A stretch of 64,000 nucleotides of DNA from Polyangiaceae bacterium (GCA_020633205.1 JACKEB010000011.1:496001-560000), one strand, 5' to 3'. Positions 18,121-26,344 are shown, numbered from the stretch's first letter. The notes: generated by a model not told the origin, from the letters alone. Numbers and translations are program-made.

Positions 18121-18687
18121 TCAGCCCGCTTGGAGAAACGGAGACCACTCGCTGTAGGGCTGCTTGGCGCTCAACAAGATGTGTTTGGTGGTTGACCAGC
18201 GCGGCTTGTTGGGGCGAGCCCTCAGGCGCATGCCCGCCTCCTCCGGGGTGCGATGACCCTTGACCAAATTGCAGCGCCGGCACGAAATCACCAGGTTTTC
18301 CCAGCTATCCGCGCCGCCACGGGAGCGGGGCAAGACATGGTCGACGTTGAGGTCCCGCAAGCAAGGCTTCACTCCGCAGTACTGGCAGGAGTGGTCGTCG
18401 CGCAGCAGCAGGTTCTTTCGCGTGAGGCGGATATCCACACGTGGATTGCGCTCATAGCGCAACAAGTGAAGCACCCGCGGTACCCGTAACCCACCGCTCA
18501 CCGTCGGCACGATGTCGTCGACCAGCCGGGGCGCGAGCTGGCTCCACTCCGGGAAGGCGTACAGGTCGCCGCTCTCGTCCAGCGCGTGCGCAGCGCCACC
18601 GTACAAGAGCAAGATCGCTCGCCTGGCGGTGGTCAGACACACCGGCGCAAAGAAGCGATTCAGCACCAGCACCGGCAGGTTGAGCAC
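18121..18687 (-). CDS. HNH endonuclease
   Basis: The protein opens VLNLPVLVLNRFFAPVCLTTARRAILLLYGGAAHALDE, the typical N-terminus of a bacterial HNH family, then carries the zinc and nuclease motif: CQYCGVKPCLRDLNVDHVLPRSRGG ... NLVISCRRCN, with two CxxC pairs and the catalytic DH. The GTG at 18687 is used because family members start near the VLVLN strand; the frame stays open to a GTG at 18951, but the extra stretch is Arg/Ser/Pro-rich and overlaps a better small frame. Role (repair, stress or mobile-DNA remnant) is not known. Confidence 0.85.
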   Translation of the reverse strand: MLNLPVLVLNRFFAPVCLTTARRAILLLYGGAAHALDESGDLYAFPEWSQLAPRLVDDIVPTVSGGLRVPRVLHLLRYERNPRVDIRLTRKNLLLRDDHSCQYCGVKPCLRDLNVDHVLPRSRGGADSWENLVISCRRCNLVKGHRTPEEAGMRLRARPNKPRWSTTKHILLSAKQPYSEWSPFLQAG

Positions 18688-18799
18688 GTTGCCATGCGTG
18701 CGCGGTCGCTCGCGATGGTCATCCAAAGCGGAGACTGTCGCCGGTTCCGCGCGGGAATGATTCTCAAGGGGCGCCGTGTCGATCGAACCCTTGAGGCGA

Positions 18800-19009
18800 C
18801 TATTCTTCAGGCGAGTACGGCTCTTCGCTTTCGAAGAAGCCTTCCCCGAAGAGGCCGGCCTGGCCGAGACCGAAGGAGCAGACCGGCTGTTCGCCGGTTG
18901 TCTTGGTCCCTCCGCGTGTGCCGCGGAGCCCTTCCCCCGTTGCGTCCTCACGTTCCAGGGACTGTAGCACGGAAGCTTCGTTCAGTAGGTTCGCTTGAGT
19001 TTGCCTCAT
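18800..19009 (-). CDS. Small acidic hypothetical protein
   Basis: 69 residues from the ATG at 19009 (a GTG at 19018 is also in frame). It starts with a helix (RQTQANLLNEASVLQSLEREDA) and continues with a Gly-rich part and an acidic end (GQAGLFGEGFFESEEPYSPEE). Third positions are mostly C or G in the second half, as in real genes here, whereas the overlapping frame of the HNH gene looks random. No clear ribosome-binding site. Probably real but unproven; unknown function. Confidence 0.4.
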   Translation of the reverse strand: MRQTQANLLNEASVLQSLEREDATGEGLRGTRGGTKTTGEQPVCSFGLGQAGLFGEGFFESEEPYSPEE

Positions 19010-19255
19010 AGACGTCACACGAAGCCCGGCGGCGCGAACGATTCATTAGAAATTTCATGGAGTTGTCTTCCTGCGTTGAGCAACGTGTCGGGTTTGGGGG
19101 GGAGGAGCAGCTGCTTGGCCAATGCTGTGTGGCTCGACCGCCGTAGTCAGTCGGGCTATGCGAGGCGCCGATTGAGCCGGTTGGCGCTGATCCTCGTCCA
19201 ACCGGAGCTACCTGGCGCACGTGTCCCTCGTCTTTCTTCGCGGCACGGCGCACCG

Positions 19256-19260
19256 GAGGA
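19256..19260 (+). promoter_or_regulatory. Ribosome-binding site deciding a TTG start
   Basis: GGAGG lies four bases before TTG at 19265-19267. No ATG lies between it and the signal peptide, and the frame upstream is not protein-like, so this site marks the true start of the TPR/aspartic-protease-like lipoprotein. Confidence 0.6.
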
Positions 19261-19264
19261 CCCT

Positions 19265-20764
19265 TTGTTCGAAACATCCGCATCGTCCACTTCAGTCCCT
19301 GTTCGCTCGCCTCGCAGCGGACGCCAGCGCGTGTTGCGCGCCGTGACGGTACTGGGCGTCGGCCTGAGTTTGTTTGCTGCCGGTTGCACCCCGCTCGGCG
19401 CTGGTGAGGGCGAGGGGCCCGCGTGGCCGCCGCTCTCGAAGAAGTGGTACGACCGCGCCCTCGAGAGTTACCGCGCGGCAGACATCGAGGACGCCGAGAC
19501 CTCCATCGACAACGCGCTTCGCATCACTCCCGAGAAGGAGGAGGTGAAGCTCCTGGGCGCGCGCGTCGCGCTCGCGAAGCTCGACTACGATCGCACCGTC
19601 AAGCTGCTGAACGGCGTCGACTCTCAAGACGCGCGCAGCATCCGTGGTCGTGCGCTCTGGTACTCGGGCAACATCGACAAAGCCGCTGACGAGCTCGAGG
19701 CGCTGCTCGCTGATCCCAACGTGCGCGACGAGTGGGCGGAGAACGTCGCGAAGCTCGCCCGTCGTGGCGGTGGTCGGTCGCCGTTCACGCTGTCCGGCTT
19801 GCTCGGCTACGGCGAGATGCCGCGCATCAGCGCCAGCAACATGAGCCTGGTGATCCCCGTCGAAGTAAACGGTGAAGAAGCGCTGGGCCTGGTGCACACC
19901 GGCTACGCCGAGACTGTGGTCGACGGGGCCGGCGATCCAACTTGGATTTCCCTGCGCTTCGGTGACTCACGGCAGCCCGGCGCGTCCCACCTCGAGGTGA
20001 AGGACGTTCCCGCCATCACGAAGGACCTTTCGGGTCTGTCGCGGGGCCTCAACGCTCCGATCAAGGTGTTGCTCGGCGTGAACCTGCTGCGGCACCTGCA
20101 CCCGACCTTCGACTTCGAGGGTGGACAGTTCGTCGTGCGCAGCTTCGAGCCGCCGCCTCCTCCCGCCGCTACGACGGTGCACGTGAACTACGTGCGCGGC
20201 GGTGGCATGGTGCTGCGGAGCGCCCTCGGTCGCGACGCCAAGGCACCTCAAGTGGCGCTGTTCGTCGACACCTCGATGAACTTCCCCTTCGCCTTTGCGG
20301 ATCCGGGCTGGAAGAAGGCGGGTGTTGCGCTGGCCAGTCTGCAACCCGTACCCGGCGCGCCGCAGCTGAAAGCCGGCGTGATCCCGTACATGCAGATCGG
20401 CGCCTTCGAGCTGCCCAAGGTTGAAGCCGTGCACCTCGAAGATGCGCCGAAAGATCTCGAGATCGAGATCGACGGAACCATCGGCGCGCCGCTCCTGGCG
20501 GCGTTCCGTGTCACGCTGTTCGACGGCGGCCGCTCGATGTGGCTCGAGGACACCACTCAGCTGCGCGACGGCAGTCACCCGGCACCTCCGGACGAGGCGC
20601 CGGACACCGAGCTGCCGGCCCCTGGAGATGTGCCGGTGGTCCCCCAGGCGCCTGGGATGAAAGCGCCTCAGCTCGCACCACCGGATGTCGCGGCGCCAGC
20701 CGACGACGACGAGAAGCCAAGCAAGCCGCCAGGCGCTGCGAAGCCGCCGGCGAAGAAGAAGTAG
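19265..20764 (+). CDS. Lipoprotein with TPR and degenerate aspartic-protease (retropepsin-like) domains
   Basis: 499 residues from a TTG with a good Shine-Dalgarno. Signal peptide and lipobox (LSLFAAGC, Cys41). A TPR-like helical part at ~58-165 (YDRALESYRAADIEDAETSIDNALRITPE) precedes two halves resembling aspartyl-protease domains: VNGEEALGLVHTGYAETVVD (~204-220) and KAPQVALFVDTSMNFPFAF (~327-343), each followed by a GVNLLRHL- or GAPLLAAF-type segment. The first half has His211 where the catalytic Asp of the DTG motif should be; the second keeps Asp335-Thr-Ser. Full activity therefore seems doubtful. A Pro/Lys-rich tail follows. Divergent from the HNH and small acidic genes. Confidence 0.8.
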   Translation: MFETSASSTSVPVRSPRSGRQRVLRAVTVLGVGLSLFAAGCTPLGAGEGEGPAWPPLSKKWYDRALESYRAADIEDAETSIDNALRITPEKEEVKLLGARVALAKLDYDRTVKLLNGVDSQDARSIRGRALWYSGNIDKAADELEALLADPNVRDEWAENVAKLARRGGGRSPFTLSGLLGYGEMPRISASNMSLVIPVEVNGEEALGLVHTGYAETVVDGAGDPTWISLRFGDSRQPGASHLEVKDVPAITKDLSGLSRGLNAPIKVLLGVNLLRHLHPTFDFEGGQFVVRSFEPPPPPAATTVHVNYVRGGGMVLRSALGRDAKAPQVALFVDTSMNFPFAFADPGWKKAGVALASLQPVPGAPQLKAGVIPYMQIGAFELPKVEAVHLEDAPKDLEIEIDGTIGAPLLAAFRVTLFDGGRSMWLEDTTQLRDGSHPAPPDEAPDTELPAPGDVPVVPQAPGMKAPQLAPPDVAAPADDDEKPSKPPGAAKPPAKKK

Positions 20765-20855
20765 CTCAAGCGGCAGTCTCTCGAGCTCACGCGATCGCGG
20801 ATGGCGTGAGCTGACGAGTGAGGTGCGTGTGGCGGGCGTGCTATAAGGCCCGCCC

Positions 20856-21341
20856 ATGAACCGGGCCCAGCTTGCGATCTACGCCGGAAGCTTCGATCCG
20901 CCGACGAACGGGCACCTGGATCTGGTGGAGCGCGCTTCCAAGCTCTTCCCAGAGGTGATTGTTGCTCTGGGCATCCACCCGACGCGGAAAGCGCTGTTTT
21001 CTGTGGAGGAGCGCATCGGCTTACTCGAGCAGGTTTGCAAGCCATTCGACAACGTGCGGGTCAGCTCCTTCGAGGGCCTGCTGGTCGACTACGGGAAGTC
21101 CGTCGGCGCGCGTGTCATCGTTCGCGGTCTCCGTGCGGCAACGGACTTCGAGTATGAGCTGCAGATCGCGCACGCCAACGCTGATTTACGCCCGGAAATT
21201 GATACGGTGTTCCTGCCTACGCGCGCGAACTACGGATTCATCTCCGCGTCCCTGGTGCGAGAGATCGCGAGCCACGGCGGCGATGTGAGCCGCTACGCAC
21301 CACCCGCGGTGTGCGACGCGCTCTCCAAGAAGTTCGCCTGA
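20856..21341 (+). CDS. coaD: Phosphopantetheine adenylyltransferase
   Basis: Fourth step of coenzyme A synthesis: ATP plus 4'-phosphopantetheine gives dephospho-CoA and pyrophosphate. The nucleotidyltransferase signature YAGSFDPPTNGHLDLVERA (residues 9-27, T/HxGH motif) is present, as is RGLRAATDFEYELQIAHAN and the C-terminal FISASLVREIASHGGDVSRY (ISSxxxR loop). 161 residues is the family length. Stands alone, followed by a repeat-rich intergenic region. Confidence 0.97.
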   Translation: MNRAQLAIYAGSFDPPTNGHLDLVERASKLFPEVIVALGIHPTRKALFSVEERIGLLEQVCKPFDNVRVSSFEGLLVDYGKSVGARVIVRGLRAATDFEYELQIAHANADLRPEIDTVFLPTRANYGFISASLVREIASHGGDVSRYAPPAVCDALSKKFA

Positions 21342-21391
21342 GCTCCTTTTCTTTCGTTCGACGCGCAGGGGCCGCCGCTTTGAAGTTTAGG

Positions 21392-21616
21392 GGAACCGCC
21401 AAGGCCGCCAAGGACGCCAAGATTTCTTGGAATGCGCCCTAAGTCACCCGAAGGCGATGTCTTAGCGCTGCGACACGCTTGCCCCTCTCACGGCTCGTTT
21501 CGCCTCGATACATTTCCTTGCGGTACTAAGAGCGCGAGCCCCAACCCTTGGCGCCCTTGGCGTCCTTGGCGGTCAATCCGCCGATGAGGATGACGCTCGG
21601 GTCCGCGAGAGTAGCC
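21392..21616. repeat. Hairpin-ended dispersed repeat, copy 1
   Basis: Left arm AACCGCCAAGG...CGCCAAG (21394-21421) is the inverse complement of the right arm CTTGGCG...CCTTGGCGGTC (21547-21574), about 28 bases each with few mismatches, enclosing ~125 bases. Beyond the right arm ~40 more bases (GATGAGGATGACGCTCGGG and on to GTAGCC) are shared with copy 2, so the repeated unit is larger than the hairpin. No reading frame. Resembles a miniature inverted-repeat or REP-like element. Confidence 0.75.
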
Positions 21617-21654
21617 ACGCGGGTTGCGGGCTGGATCGGGTCTCGATTTGGGGA

Positions 21655-21867
21655 GGGAACCGCCAAGGGCGCCAAGATTTTTTGGAATGCGCCCCAAGCT
21701 ACCGACAGGCGATTTCCTAGCGCTGGGACACGCTAGGCTTCATTTTGCCCATCTGTGTTTCCTTGCGGCACTAATAGAGCGAGCCCCCCCAAGTCCTTTG
21801 CGCTCTTGGCGTCCTTGGCGGTCAATCAGCCGATGAGGATGACGCTCGGGGTTCGGCGAGAGTAGCC
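21655..21867. repeat. Hairpin-ended dispersed repeat, copy 2
   Basis: Direct repeat of copy 1, 38 bases downstream. Arms AACCGCCAAGGGCGCCAAG (21659-21677) and CTTGGCGTCCTTGGCGGT (21805-21822) are inverse complements. The interior shares TTGGAATGCGCCC, TAGCGCTG, GACACGCT, TTTCCTTGCGG and GATGAGGATGACGCTCGG with copy 1. The left arm has lost one ~9-base CGCCAAGGA unit relative to copy 1. Confidence 0.75.
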
Positions 21868-22145
21868 ATACGCTTCCAGAAGAGAACGACTCACAACGGA
21901 AGATTCCCGCTGTGCAGAATGCCGGCTGCTGGCACCGCTAGAGTCGCGGTTGTGCGTTGCTGTGCAGGCTTGTGAAGGCTTGCACAATCCGTGCAGCGCA
22001 ACGACGTGCAGCTGATCCCGGCGCACAGCCTAAACGCGGGCAAATTGGTGTTTTTTGGGCTGGCACCGCGCGTGCAGTGGAGAGCGCGCGCGAGCGCACC
22101 TCACCCCCTAAACCCCCTCGAGGGTGTGCTGGCCCAGCAAGAGCC

Positions 22146-23483
22146 ATGAAGCGAACTCTGTTCTTCTCCTTGCCCGTCTTCTTCTCGTTCTCCGTCTTTG
22201 CCGGAGCAGCCCAGGCGCAGACCGTCGCGGACCTGGCCGCTCGCGGCCAGTGCAGCACTTCAGGTCTTGAAGGGATCTCGGAGCAGCTGGCTGAGGCTCA
22301 GATGTGCATCCGCCCCGATGCGTTCGTGAAGTTCGCGCCGCACGCTGGCGTAACCCTCAGCTCCTCGAAGATTCACCCCTACTTGCAGGCGAGCGCGAGG
22401 GACGCGCTGTGGTCTGCCGCGAGCAAGCTCAACATCACGATCAACAGCGCGTTCCGTACCCTCGCGGATCAGTACGTCCTCTACTACTCCGGCGGATGTG
22501 GGCTCGCCGCCAAGCCTGGCAAGAGCAATCACCAGTCGGGGCGCGCGATCGACGTGCAGAACTACTCGGCAGCGAAGAGTGCCTTGCAGAGTGCCGGGTG
22601 CACCTGGCTCGGCAGCTCCGATCCGGTGCATTTCGATTGCCCGGGCAGCGACGGGCGCGCTGACGCGATCCTCGCGTTTCAGCACCTTTGGAACGTGAAT
22701 CACCCCGAGGACATCATCGATGAAGACGGCGCCTACGGTCCGCAGACAGAGGCGCGTCTCGCGAAGTCGCCGGCGGGTGGCTTCGCCAAGGGCGCCTGCG
22801 ACCCTGAGCCGCCTCAGCCAGTGCAGTGTGCGAACGGCAGCGCGCCCTTCTTCTGGGACTGCGCTGGACCCATCGACTCGCTGAGCTGCGTGCAGATCTC
22901 CGAGCCGGCAGATCCTGACTCTTGGGACGACAACTACCTGTGCAGCGAGGGCGAGCTGGGGCTGCAGTGGTCGAATGCCGGGGAGATCGCGGGCATGCGC
23001 TGCACGGCGATCACCGAGGGTTCGGACTCCGACACGTGGAATGACAACTTCATCTGCGTGCCGCCGGATTCACCCTATTACTTCACCTGGAGCTCCGCAG
23101 GCCCACTCGCTGGGGACTGCGTGCAGTTCAACGAGCCGAACGACCCCGACACGTGGGGCGACAACTACCTGTGTTGGACCTTCGAGCCAGGCTCAGGCAA
23201 CGGTGGAGTCGGTGGTACCGGCGGCGAGCCCGGGACCGGCGGTGGTGGATGGGCCACTGGCGGAGAGCCGGGTGAAGGTGAGTACGTAGGAGGCGCAGGC
23301 GGCGGAGCGGGCGGCGCTGGAGCCGAAAACGGCTTTGGCCCCTCGACGGTGACGCGGGACTCGTCGAGCTGCAGTGTGGCGGCTCCGGGGCAGCAGTCCG
23401 GCAGCGGCGTGGGTTGGTTGATCCTCGGCGGCGCGCTGGTGCTGCTCAGGAAAAGACGTACTGCAGCCAAGGCGTCGGTGTGA
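22146..23483 (+). CDS. Secreted M15 (VanY-like) peptidase with three repeats and MYXO-CTERM anchor
   Basis: 445 residues. Signal peptide 1-24. The peptidase M15 (D-Ala-D-Ala carboxypeptidase type) domain shows SAFRTLADQYVLY, SNHQSGRAIDV (zinc His129, Asp136) and DPVHFDC (His162); a YGPQTEARL peptidoglycan-binding-like segment follows. Three ~50-residue repeats at ~225-365 share a C-x-x-I/F-x-E-P/G-x-D-x-D-x-W-x-D-N-Y/F-x-C core. A Gly-rich linker leads to SSCSVAAPGQQSGSG, a hydrophobic helix and LRKRRT, a MYXO-CTERM-like sorting tail. It probably trims cell-wall peptides of self or prey at the surface. Its last 38 bases overlap the opposing site-2 protease gene. Confidence 0.88.
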   Translation: MKRTLFFSLPVFFSFSVFAGAAQAQTVADLAARGQCSTSGLEGISEQLAEAQMCIRPDAFVKFAPHAGVTLSSSKIHPYLQASARDALWSAASKLNITINSAFRTLADQYVLYYSGGCGLAAKPGKSNHQSGRAIDVQNYSAAKSALQSAGCTWLGSSDPVHFDCPGSDGRADAILAFQHLWNVNHPEDIIDEDGAYGPQTEARLAKSPAGGFAKGACDPEPPQPVQCANGSAPFFWDCAGPIDSLSCVQISEPADPDSWDDNYLCSEGELGLQWSNAGEIAGMRCTAITEGSDSDTWNDNFICVPPDSPYYFTWSSAGPLAGDCVQFNEPNDPDTWGDNYLCWTFEPGSGNGGVGGTGGEPGTGGGGWATGGEPGEGEYVGGAGGGAGGAGAENGFGPSTVTRDSSSCSVAAPGQQSGSGVGWLILGGALVLLRKRRTAAKASV

Positions 23484-24528
23484 ACACCAGAATGAAGACG
23501 ATCAAGCTGACCACCCCGATGACCTTGCGTCCGGGGCTCAGCTGATCGTCGTCCACCGGCGGATGCCCCGGCCCGACCTTGCGGGTCATGAACCACAGCA
23601 GCAAGAACAGCATCACCCAGTTGACGATGGTGCCCATCGGCAGGAGATCCAGGGTCTCTTTGCGGCCGTTGGCAAGGTAGCGCTGAATCGCCGGCACACC
23701 GTGGGCGACGAAGTTGTAAACGGCGAGTATCAGCGGCGAAAAGCGGAACCAGCGCGCGAAACGATTCTGCCGTTCCCCAAACAAGGCGTAGGCGATGTGG
23801 CCGCCGTCCAGCTGGCTGATCGGGAACAGGTTGAGAAACGTAACGAAGAAGCCGACCCACGCGGCGAGGGCCAACGGATGCGTCTGGATGTCGTATCCGG
23901 GCGGCAACTCTCCAAGGGCGAGCCGCTTCAAGCCCCAATACAATAGGCTATCCCCTTCATAGACCACGACGCCTTGGTTCAGGCCCGGCGTCACGTCGGA
24001 CAAGCGGATGCCGATGAACATCAGCGGGATGGCAACGACCATTCCAGCGAGTGGACCTGCGGCGCCGATGTCCATCAGCGCGTTGCGCGAACGGATTCGC
24101 TCGGGCATCACGATCACGGCACCCAGTGTGCCGAATGGATTCAAGATCGGCAGCGGCAGGAAATAGGGCAAGGAGGCCGGTACCTTGTGAATGCGCGCGG
24201 CGATGTAGTGCCCAAACTCGTGGGCCAGGAGGATGGCCATCAGTGGCACTGCGTAGATCCACGCGGCACCAATTGAACGCAACAGCGAGTCGATCTTGAA
24301 GTGCGCGCTCGCGTAGTGGCTGCCCACGAAGAACACGCTGGCGAGCGTCGCGAAGAACAGCAGTACATTGGTGCGCGCTTTAGGAGCGAAGGGCGGCGGC
24401 TCGGATGCTGGCGCGCCATAGCCGTCATCGGCCCAAACAGGCTCACCAGCTTGCTGCTCGAGCTGGGGTGGGATGAAGCCTTGCGGGGGCTTAGGGAAGC
24501 TGCCAGGAGGAGCTAGCGAGTCGCTCAT
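23446..24528 (-). CDS. Site-2 protease family membrane metalloprotease (M50)
   Basis: Intramembrane zinc protease. 360 residues with a Pro-rich cytoplasmic N-terminus (~50 residues), then several helices. Zinc motif LLAHEFGHYIAARIH (His103, Glu104, His107) and the second motif NLFPISQLDGGHIAYALFG, with the LDG aspartate. The family cleaves membrane-bound regulators such as anti-sigma factors. It is the last gene of a four-gene operon: its ATG overlaps the FliH/SctL-like stop by 4 bases. Its C-terminus overlaps the end of the opposing M15 gene by 38 bases. The substrate is unknown. Confidence 0.93.
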   Translation of the reverse strand: MSDSLAPPGSFPKPPQGFIPPQLEQQAGEPVWADDGYGAPASEPPPFAPKARTNVLLFFATLASVFFVGSHYASAHFKIDSLLRSIGAAWIYAVPLMAILLAHEFGHYIAARIHKVPASLPYFLPLPILNPFGTLGAVIVMPERIRSRNALMDIGAAGPLAGMVVAIPLMFIGIRLSDVTPGLNQGVVVYEGDSLLYWGLKRLALGELPPGYDIQTHPLALAAWVGFFVTFLNLFPISQLDGGHIAYALFGERQNRFARWFRFSPLILAVYNFVAHGVPAIQRYLANGRKETLDLLPMGTIVNWVMLFLLLWFMTRKVGPGHPPVDDDQLSPGRKVIGVVSLIVFILVFTPTPWLQYVFS

Positions 24529-25181
24529 GCGCCCAAGGTCTCTCTCAGCTTCAGGCTCAAGCGCTCGAGCTGCGGCGCCAGTTCCGCATCCAAGACGCCG
24601 ATCTCCGTATCCAGTCGCAGGCTGCCTCGACCGCGGCCTACGTCTGGCTGCACTCGCACCGCCTCGGCGGGCAAGCCCAGCGTCTCCCGGGTCGCTTCGA
24701 GTGTTCTTGCGTCTTCGGGGTGCGCGTGGATCACGACTTGGCGCGCGCCGCCGGTCTCTCGCAGCGCCGTGCGCGCGAGCTCCGCGATGCGCTCGGGATG
24801 TTGAGCCAACTCCGCTCCAATCAAGCGTTCTGCCAGCAGGCGGGCCAGGGCGATGCTGCGGTCCAGGTGCCGGCTGTCGAGTTCTCGCTCGAGCTTGGCG
24901 AGCTTGAGCGCCTGGGCGGCAACACTCGCGGCGCCGTTGGCGCGGCCCTCCGCCTCAGCGATCAGGCGGACGCCGCTGGCGGCGCGCTCGGCCTGGTCCA
25001 AGATGGCGCGCGCTTCGTTCTCGGCTCGCTCGACGATCGTCTTGGCGCGTGCCTCAGCTTCCAACTCGGGGCGCAACACCAGGCGCGCCTTGCGCGGCGC
25101 CGGGTCGGGGCCGGTGCCGATGGGCGCGAGGTTGGCCGGTAGTGTTTCCCGGGGGATGCGACGTGCGCTGCGGATCTTCAC
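24525..25181 (-). CDS. FliH/SctL-like (V-ATPase E-subunit-like) stator protein
   Basis: 218 residues. After a basic N-terminus (KIRSARRIPRETLPANLAP) comes a long Ala/Glu/Arg helix (LEAEARAKTIVERAENEARAILDQAERAASGVRLIAEAEG), then the FliH/YscL-type C-terminal domain (LARLLAERLIGAELAQHPERIAELARTALRE ... VVIHAHPEDARTL ... VQPDVGRGRGSLRLDTEIGVLDAELAPQLERL). In type III secretion and flagella this protein holds the ATPase. No other secretion gene lies nearby. Overlaps its neighbours on both sides by 4 bases (ATGA). Identification by pattern, family-level only. Confidence 0.8.
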   Translation of the reverse strand: MKIRSARRIPRETLPANLAPIGTGPDPAPRKARLVLRPELEAEARAKTIVERAENEARAILDQAERAASGVRLIAEAEGRANGAASVAAQALKLAKLERELDSRHLDRSIALARLLAERLIGAELAQHPERIAELARTALRETGGARQVVIHAHPEDARTLEATRETLGLPAEAVRVQPDVGRGRGSLRLDTEIGVLDAELAPQLERLSLKLRETLGA

Positions 25182-25399
25182 ACCAACCTCCGAGAATCCA
25201 AGCTTCGGATCAACGCAGCGAGTTCAGGCGCCAGGGCTGCGGCGCGGGACTGACGCTCTGGGTGGGCGAGCTGTGACGCCAGGCTCTTCGTGCGCGCGCT
25301 GGGCTCTGGTAGTCCATCGAGCAGGCCCTTTCCCCGGCGCCCGATCAGGTAGGCCGCAGCCACGAAGCCTCGCTGGAATCCGTCATGTTCGGGGGTCAT
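25178..25399 (-). CDS. Small protein in the SctL/S2P operon
   Basis: 73 residues from the ATG at 25399, which overlaps the MBL gene stop by 4 bases; its own stop overlaps the FliH/SctL-like start by 4 bases. One amphipathic helix (FQRGFVAAAYLIGRRGKGLLDGL), then LASQLAHPERQSRAAALAPELAALIRSLDSRRL. No known motif. The perfect overlap on both sides makes a real coupled gene likely. The shape suggests a small secretion-apparatus-type or chaperone-like protein, but that is a guess. Confidence 0.75.
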   Translation of the reverse strand: MTPEHDGFQRGFVAAAYLIGRRGKGLLDGLPEPSARTKSLASQLAHPERQSRAAALAPELAALIRSLDSRRLV

Positions 25400-26277
25400 C
25401 GGTTGCCGTCCGTCACGTAGGTTTCGCCTTCCTGGCGCACCAAGCCGTCCTCGACGAGCTTGATCAGATGGGCCTCCAGGCTGAGCTTCGCCAAACCCCA
25501 AATTGGGCGCGGTGTATCGTCGTAGGCCAGCGCCACCAGCTCATCCAAGGACGCCCTGCTCAGTTGCTGCACGGAAAATAAAACCTTCGCCTCGCGCATC
25601 TTGCGGTGGCTCACGTAGTGGTCGAACCAGGCGCTGGGCTGGTCGATGACCGCTCCGTGGGCAGGTAGTGCGCGGGTCGCAGAGAGCTCGCTCAGCCGCG
25701 TGAGCTGTTCCAAATAGGTCTGCATGTGGCCGTCTTGCGGCTCGATCAAGATGGTGCCGACGCTCGCTACCATGTCGCCCACCACGAGCGCGCTCAGATT
25801 CGGTTCGTGGAGGCAGAGGTGACCTGGGGCATGCCCAGGGGTATGCAGTGCTTCCCAGCGCTGGGGCGTCGGACCGTCGAGTTCGATCACGTCGCCGTCG
25901 CTCAGGTGTCGGTGGCCGAGCTCCGGGCGCCAGGCATCGCCGAGGCGTAGCGCCGTCTCGCGGTGGGCGAGCAGCGGGAGCTTTAGCTCCTCACTCAGCG
26001 CGTGAGCTCCTGCCACATGATCGATGTGATGGTGAGTGACGAAGATGGCTCGCAGCCTTCTGCCCCCGGAGGCGAGTCCGCGCGCCCACTCGACGAATGC
26101 CCGTTGCTCCGCCTCATGGGGCGTGGCCGGCTCCACGAGCAGGATCTCGCGGTCCCCCAGGGCGTAGCTGTTCGTGTGGGTTGCCGGCGGAAGCGTGGGC
26201 GTGAGCGTCGCGAACGCAGCGAGCCCCGGCGCGATCTCGATGGGTCGCTCGACGGGGGAGGCGGGCGTCGCAGACAT
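25396..26277 (-). CDS. Metallo-beta-lactamase-fold hydrolase (LACTB2/glyoxalase II-like)
   Basis: 293 residues, cytoplasmic. The zinc motif FVTHHHIDHVAGA (H-x-H-x-D-H) is followed by LHTPGHAPGHLCLHE and VVGDMVAS, the third histidine and bridging aspartate motifs. A C-terminal winged-helix-like part (LDELVALAYDDTPRPIWGLAKLSLEAHLIKLVEDGLVRQEGETY) is typical of the LACTB2 subgroup, some of which are nucleases. First gene of the four-gene operon. Substrate unknown. Confidence 0.9.
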   Translation of the reverse strand: MSATPASPVERPIEIAPGLAAFATLTPTLPPATHTNSYALGDREILLVEPATPHEAEQRAFVEWARGLASGGRRLRAIFVTHHHIDHVAGAHALSEELKLPLLAHRETALRLGDAWRPELGHRHLSDGDVIELDGPTPQRWEALHTPGHAPGHLCLHEPNLSALVVGDMVASVGTILIEPQDGHMQTYLEQLTRLSELSATRALPAHGAVIDQPSAWFDHYVSHRKMREAKVLFSVQQLSRASLDELVALAYDDTPRPIWGLAKLSLEAHLIKLVEDGLVRQEGETYVTDGNR

Positions 26278-26344
26278 GGAGTGGTTCTAGTGCTCAATGG
26301 CTCGGGTGGCCACACCCCGAGGCGGCTCTAACCTCCACGGAGCG

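Larger units (their letters stand above)
21342..22145. other. Repeat-rich intergenic region
   Basis: About 800 bp without a gene between coaD and the M15 peptidase gene. Most of it is two copies of a ~215-225 bp repeat (listed separately). The last 230 bp contain several TGCA-centred words (TTGCACAA, GTGCAGC) and CCTCACCCCCTAAACCCC at 22099-22116. The promoter of the peptidase gene must lie in this part. Confidence 0.6.

Noticed and set aside
23446..26277. Part of a complete type III secretion system
   Set aside because: Only a FliH/SctL-like gene is present; no ATPase, ring or export-gate genes lie beside it.
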